Shown: positions 61,796 through 64,000 of the stretch, piece after piece
How positions within the stretch are numbered: position 1 is the first letter of the stretch
How the letters are laid out: each line of letters opens with the position of its first letter
Assembly: GCA_913057175.1 (NCBI GenBank)
Contig: CAJXNP010000002.1
Location: forward strand, 248,001 to 312,000
DNA length: 64,000 bases
Source of the DNA: an uncultured Cytophagales bacterium
Lineage (GTDB): Bacteria; Bacteroidota; Bacteroidia; Cytophagales; Cyclobacteriaceae
Direction of reading: 5' to 3'
Notes under the pieces: generated by a model
Seen by the model: only the letters and a program-made list of their open reading frames with translations
Database searches by the model: none
What the model was told of the DNA's origin: nothing
Translations under genes and position numbers: made by a program

Positions 61796-63091
61796 ATGGA
61801 AATGATCCTACAATATATTCAAGAATATTTTATTGCCTTATGGGAATTGACCGCTGAAATGGCGCCTTATCTCATTTTAGGCTTTCTCATTGCCGGGATT
61901 TTGCACGCTTATTTCCCAGGAGAAAAGGTCAACCGGTTTATGGGAGGGCGAAACCTGAAGTCGGTCGTGAACGCTTCCTTGTTTGGCATTCCACTTCCAC
62001 TTTGTTCGTGCGGGGTGATCCCAACTGGAATAAGCTTTTACAAAAATGGAGCAGCTAAAGGACCAACCAACGCATTCCTCATTTCCACTCCACAAACGGG
62101 AGTTGATTCGATTTTAGTTACCTATTCCATGCTGGGCCTGCCGATGGCTATCATCCGGCCGATCATCGCCTTTATTTCCGGAATAATGGGAGGAGTTATT
62201 ACCAATCAATCTGACAAAGAAGCTGATGAGCTTAATGTTATTAAAAGTCAAACATCAACAGTAGAAAGATCAAAAGGCAGCTCTTTTGTGACAATGTTAC
62301 GCTATGCTTTCGTCACATTTCTTCAGGACATTTCCAAATGGCTAATCATAGGATTGCTATTGGCTGCTTTGATGGCGGTAGCCATTCCCGATGATTTCTT
62401 TACAAATTATCTTGATAGTGAATACCTGAGCATGGCAATCGTGCTACTGGCTTCTGTACCACTGTATGTCTGTGCGACTGGTTCTGTTCCGATAGCGGCT
62501 GTGCTGATTGCAAAAGGATTATCGCCCGGAGCTGCCATTGTCTTCCTCATGGCCGGTCCAGCTACAAATGCCGCAACCATCACCGTTATTGGAAATGTAA
62601 TGGGCAGAAAGGCGCTTATGAGCTACATGATATCGATTATCAGCGGAGCGATTTTATTCGGGATCCTGGTCAACGAATTCCTCCCACGGGAATGGTTTAC
62701 CTTACCGGTCATGGAAATGACAGAACATGAACATGAGACTCATTTTCCACCCTATTGGTTGTCGGTCGCTTCAGCCATTTTATTGATCGGATTGATCATC
62801 AATGGATATTTGATACGCTATAAAAATCTTTTCTTTAAAGAATCTAGTTCAGAGGTTTCCACCTTGAAAGCATTAAATGATATGGAACAAAAAACAGTAT
62901 TGGTCAATGGAATGACCTGCAACCACTGCAAAGCAAATGTTGAGAAAAACCTTCACACCATCGAAGGCGTCCATGCAATTGATGTCGATTTAGCCACCTC
63001 CAAAGTGAAGATCTCAGGGGAAAAGATCAACCTGGACAAGGTGAAAGAGACGGTGGAAGGGATTGGGTATGAGTATGTGGGGGAGGTTTAA
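61796..63091 (+). CDS. SO_0444/ArsP-type metal-efflux permease with C-terminal HMA domain
   Basis: 431 residues from ATG 61796 (the frame also opens at TTG 61787; ATG 61802 is another option). About eight membrane segments; the first part has ALWELTAEMAPYLILGFLIA and PLPLCSCGVIPTGISFYKNG, the Cys-Ser-Cys signature of this permease family, then AKGPTNAFLISTPQTGVDSI. A second repeat has SVPLYVCATGSVPIAAVLIA. The last about 70 residues are a heavy-metal-associated domain with GMTCNHCKANVEK. The combination suggests export of soft metal ions or metal(loid) compounds; the substrate is not fixed by sequence. Confidence 0.88.
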   Translation: MEMILQYIQEYFIALWELTAEMAPYLILGFLIAGILHAYFPGEKVNRFMGGRNLKSVVNASLFGIPLPLCSCGVIPTGISFYKNGAAKGPTNAFLISTPQTGVDSILVTYSMLGLPMAIIRPIIAFISGIMGGVITNQSDKEADELNVIKSQTSTVERSKGSSFVTMLRYAFVTFLQDISKWLIIGLLLAALMAVAIPDDFFTNYLDSEYLSMAIVLLASVPLYVCATGSVPIAAVLIAKGLSPGAAIVFLMAGPATNAATITVIGNVMGRKALMSYMISIISGAILFGILVNEFLPREWFTLPVMEMTEHEHETHFPPYWLSVASAILLIGLIINGYLIRYKNLFFKESSSEVSTLKALNDMEQKTVLVNGMTCNHCKANVEKNLHTIEGVHAIDVDLATSKVKISGEKINLDKVKETVEGIGYEYVGEV

Positions 63092-63170
63092 GGATGACAT
63101 GAAAGATGTGAAAGTCGGATATTACTTGAATTAGATATGATTCAGATAATACAGATTAGTATATTAGCTA

Positions 63171-64000
63171 TTAACTTCCTTTCATCTTCAAGGTATTTTT
63201 GCCAACCGTATAAGCATAAGTAGCTGCTGGAAAAAAATGAAAATTAATTCCATCAATGCTCTTTGTACCTTCCTTATCAATTGAAGTTACCAAAACATTT
63301 TCCATCTCATTTTCTAGACTGAATTTCAAAAGACTCTTTAATTCTTTTGGCCTTTCAAAATATCTGTTTGACCACTTAACCTCCAATGCCCAAATGGGAT
63401 TAAAGTTTGAATCCGATAAGCAAACCATATCAACCTCACCATTTTGCCACCTTGCGTACCATGGGGTAAACCAATCCCTGTGCATCCACTGAGCATAAAT
63501 GGCTGTCTCCACCATATTACCAATCATATCATCTGTAGCAGAAATTGGAGAAAATAATGCAGCTCTCAGAGATGGGTTGGTAAGATAAATTTTAAAGAAA
63601 TTATCCCTCTGAAATCTTTTTGCATTTTGACCCACTCTTTTTACAGTTTTAATCAAAAATGCTGATTCTAAGTATTCAATATATGTTTTAATGGTTTGCT
63701 TTTTTACTCCACCAGATTCTTTACTTAGAGTCTCTAATGAAAATTCACTTCCAGTATTATATGATATAGTAGTAAACAAAGAATTAAGTTCCTGAACGTC
63801 TCGTATTCCATAAAGGCTAGGCAAATCTCTCAAAAGTACTTTATCAATTATATCCTGTCTGATGAACCTACCTGGGTTGGCTTTTATTTTTTCAGAAAAA
63901 ATTACTTCCGGATAACCTCCGTAATTTAAGTAGTCAATAAAGTGACGATTTAATTCCTCAATATGCGTAGTAGAATAAAATATCTTATTGGAACCTTTCC
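63171..64000 (-). CDS. AAA ATPase with DUF4143 domain, C-terminal part (partial)
   Basis: The frame runs open through the right edge of the window; 276 residues are visible. There is no start: the apparent start at 63833 is an internal TTG. The visible part has HFIDYLNYGGYPEVIF, typical of the junction between the AAA_14 ATPase and DUF4143, then a winged-helix-like SLETLSKESGGVKKQTIKTY and the DUF4143 nuclease-like core NGEVDMVCLSDSNFNPIWALEVK. The ATPase P-loop lies outside. Such proteins are widespread, mobile and of uncertain function. Confidence 0.85.
   Translation of the reverse strand, partial: KGSNKIFYSTTHIEELNRHFIDYLNYGGYPEVIFSEKIKANPGRFIRQDIIDKVLLRDLPSLYGIRDVQELNSLFTTISYNTGSEFSLETLSKESGGVKKQTIKTYIEYLESAFLIKTVKRVGQNAKRFQRDNFFKIYLTNPSLRAALFSPISATDDMIGNMVETAIYAQWMHRDWFTPWYARWQNGEVDMVCLSDSNFNPIWALEVKWSNRYFERPKELKSLLKFSLENEMENVLVTSIDKEGTKSIDGINFHFFPAATYAYTVGKNTLKMKGS

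Noticed and set aside
1-64000. CRISPR arrays, insertion sequences, rRNA genes, replication origin
   Set aside because: I looked for regularly spaced repeats, transposase genes, rRNA stretches and dnaA-box clusters and saw none.

Overview
The window looks like the chromosome of a Bacteroidota bacterium, most likely a marine or environmental Cytophagia/Cytophagales member. The reasons are a TamL lipoprotein paired with TamB, a fused SecDF, a GH97 enzyme, FKBP and DUF4230 lipoproteins, small outer-membrane beta-barrel proteins, promoter -7 boxes of the TAnnTTTG type, mostly ATG starts without clear Shine-Dalgarno sequences, and AT-rich intergenic DNA. I saw no IS element, complete prophage, CRISPR array, rRNA or replication origin. 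Gene content is largely a conserved housekeeping backbone with several accessory clusters.

Layout. 1-5.3 kb is an alpha-glucan (glycogen) locus: the 3' end of a phosphorylase-family protein, a GT4 glucosyltransferase, a GH57 glycosidase and, convergently, the branching enzyme GlgB. 5.3-7.2 kb is gene-poor: a small secreted protein, a tRNA-His, and a broken tRNA-like copy 300 bp downstream of it that looks like an attachment-site scar. 7.2-12.9 kb holds dihydroorotase, a DEAD-box RNA helicase and glycine decarboxylase. 12.9-20.9 kb is the envelope module TamL-TamB with an outer-membrane barrel protein. 20.9-24.9 kb is a compact surface-glycan cluster (three glycosyltransferases and a sulfotransferase). 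24.8-29.8 kb is one very large unrecognised exported protein.

29.9-34.6 kb carries prmA, a DUF6150-like protein, tpiA, a subtilisin-family protease followed by a free-standing copy of its own pro-domain, and exonuclease III. 34.9-42.4 kb has an orphan XdhC, a ThuA-like protein, TPR proteins, a TPR-SUMF1 fusion and an ECF sigma factor with a probable membrane anti-sigma factor. 42.5-46.3 kb has a GH97 glycosidase and a TPR histidine kinase, followed by tRNA-Thr and transaldolase.

48.4-52.0 kb is a tight five-gene operon of two DUF4230-like proteins, a leaderless peptidoglycan amidase and two small membrane proteins. This is the best candidate here for an undescribed system: its layout recalls a lysis or holin/endolysin-like secretion cassette without any phage context. 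52.4-64 kb returns to core functions (SecDF, uridine kinase, RdgB, FKBP, NrnA-like phosphoesterase, Ndk), a metal-efflux permease with an HMA domain and the end of a DUF4143 ATPase.

Other points of interest are a cloverleaf-like inverted-repeat element between rdgB and udk that reaches into the udk start codon, the loss of the PLP lysine in the phosphorylase-family protein, and three tail-to-tail gene pairs whose stop codons overlap by exactly four bases. All functional assignments come from reading motifs; no database search was possible.
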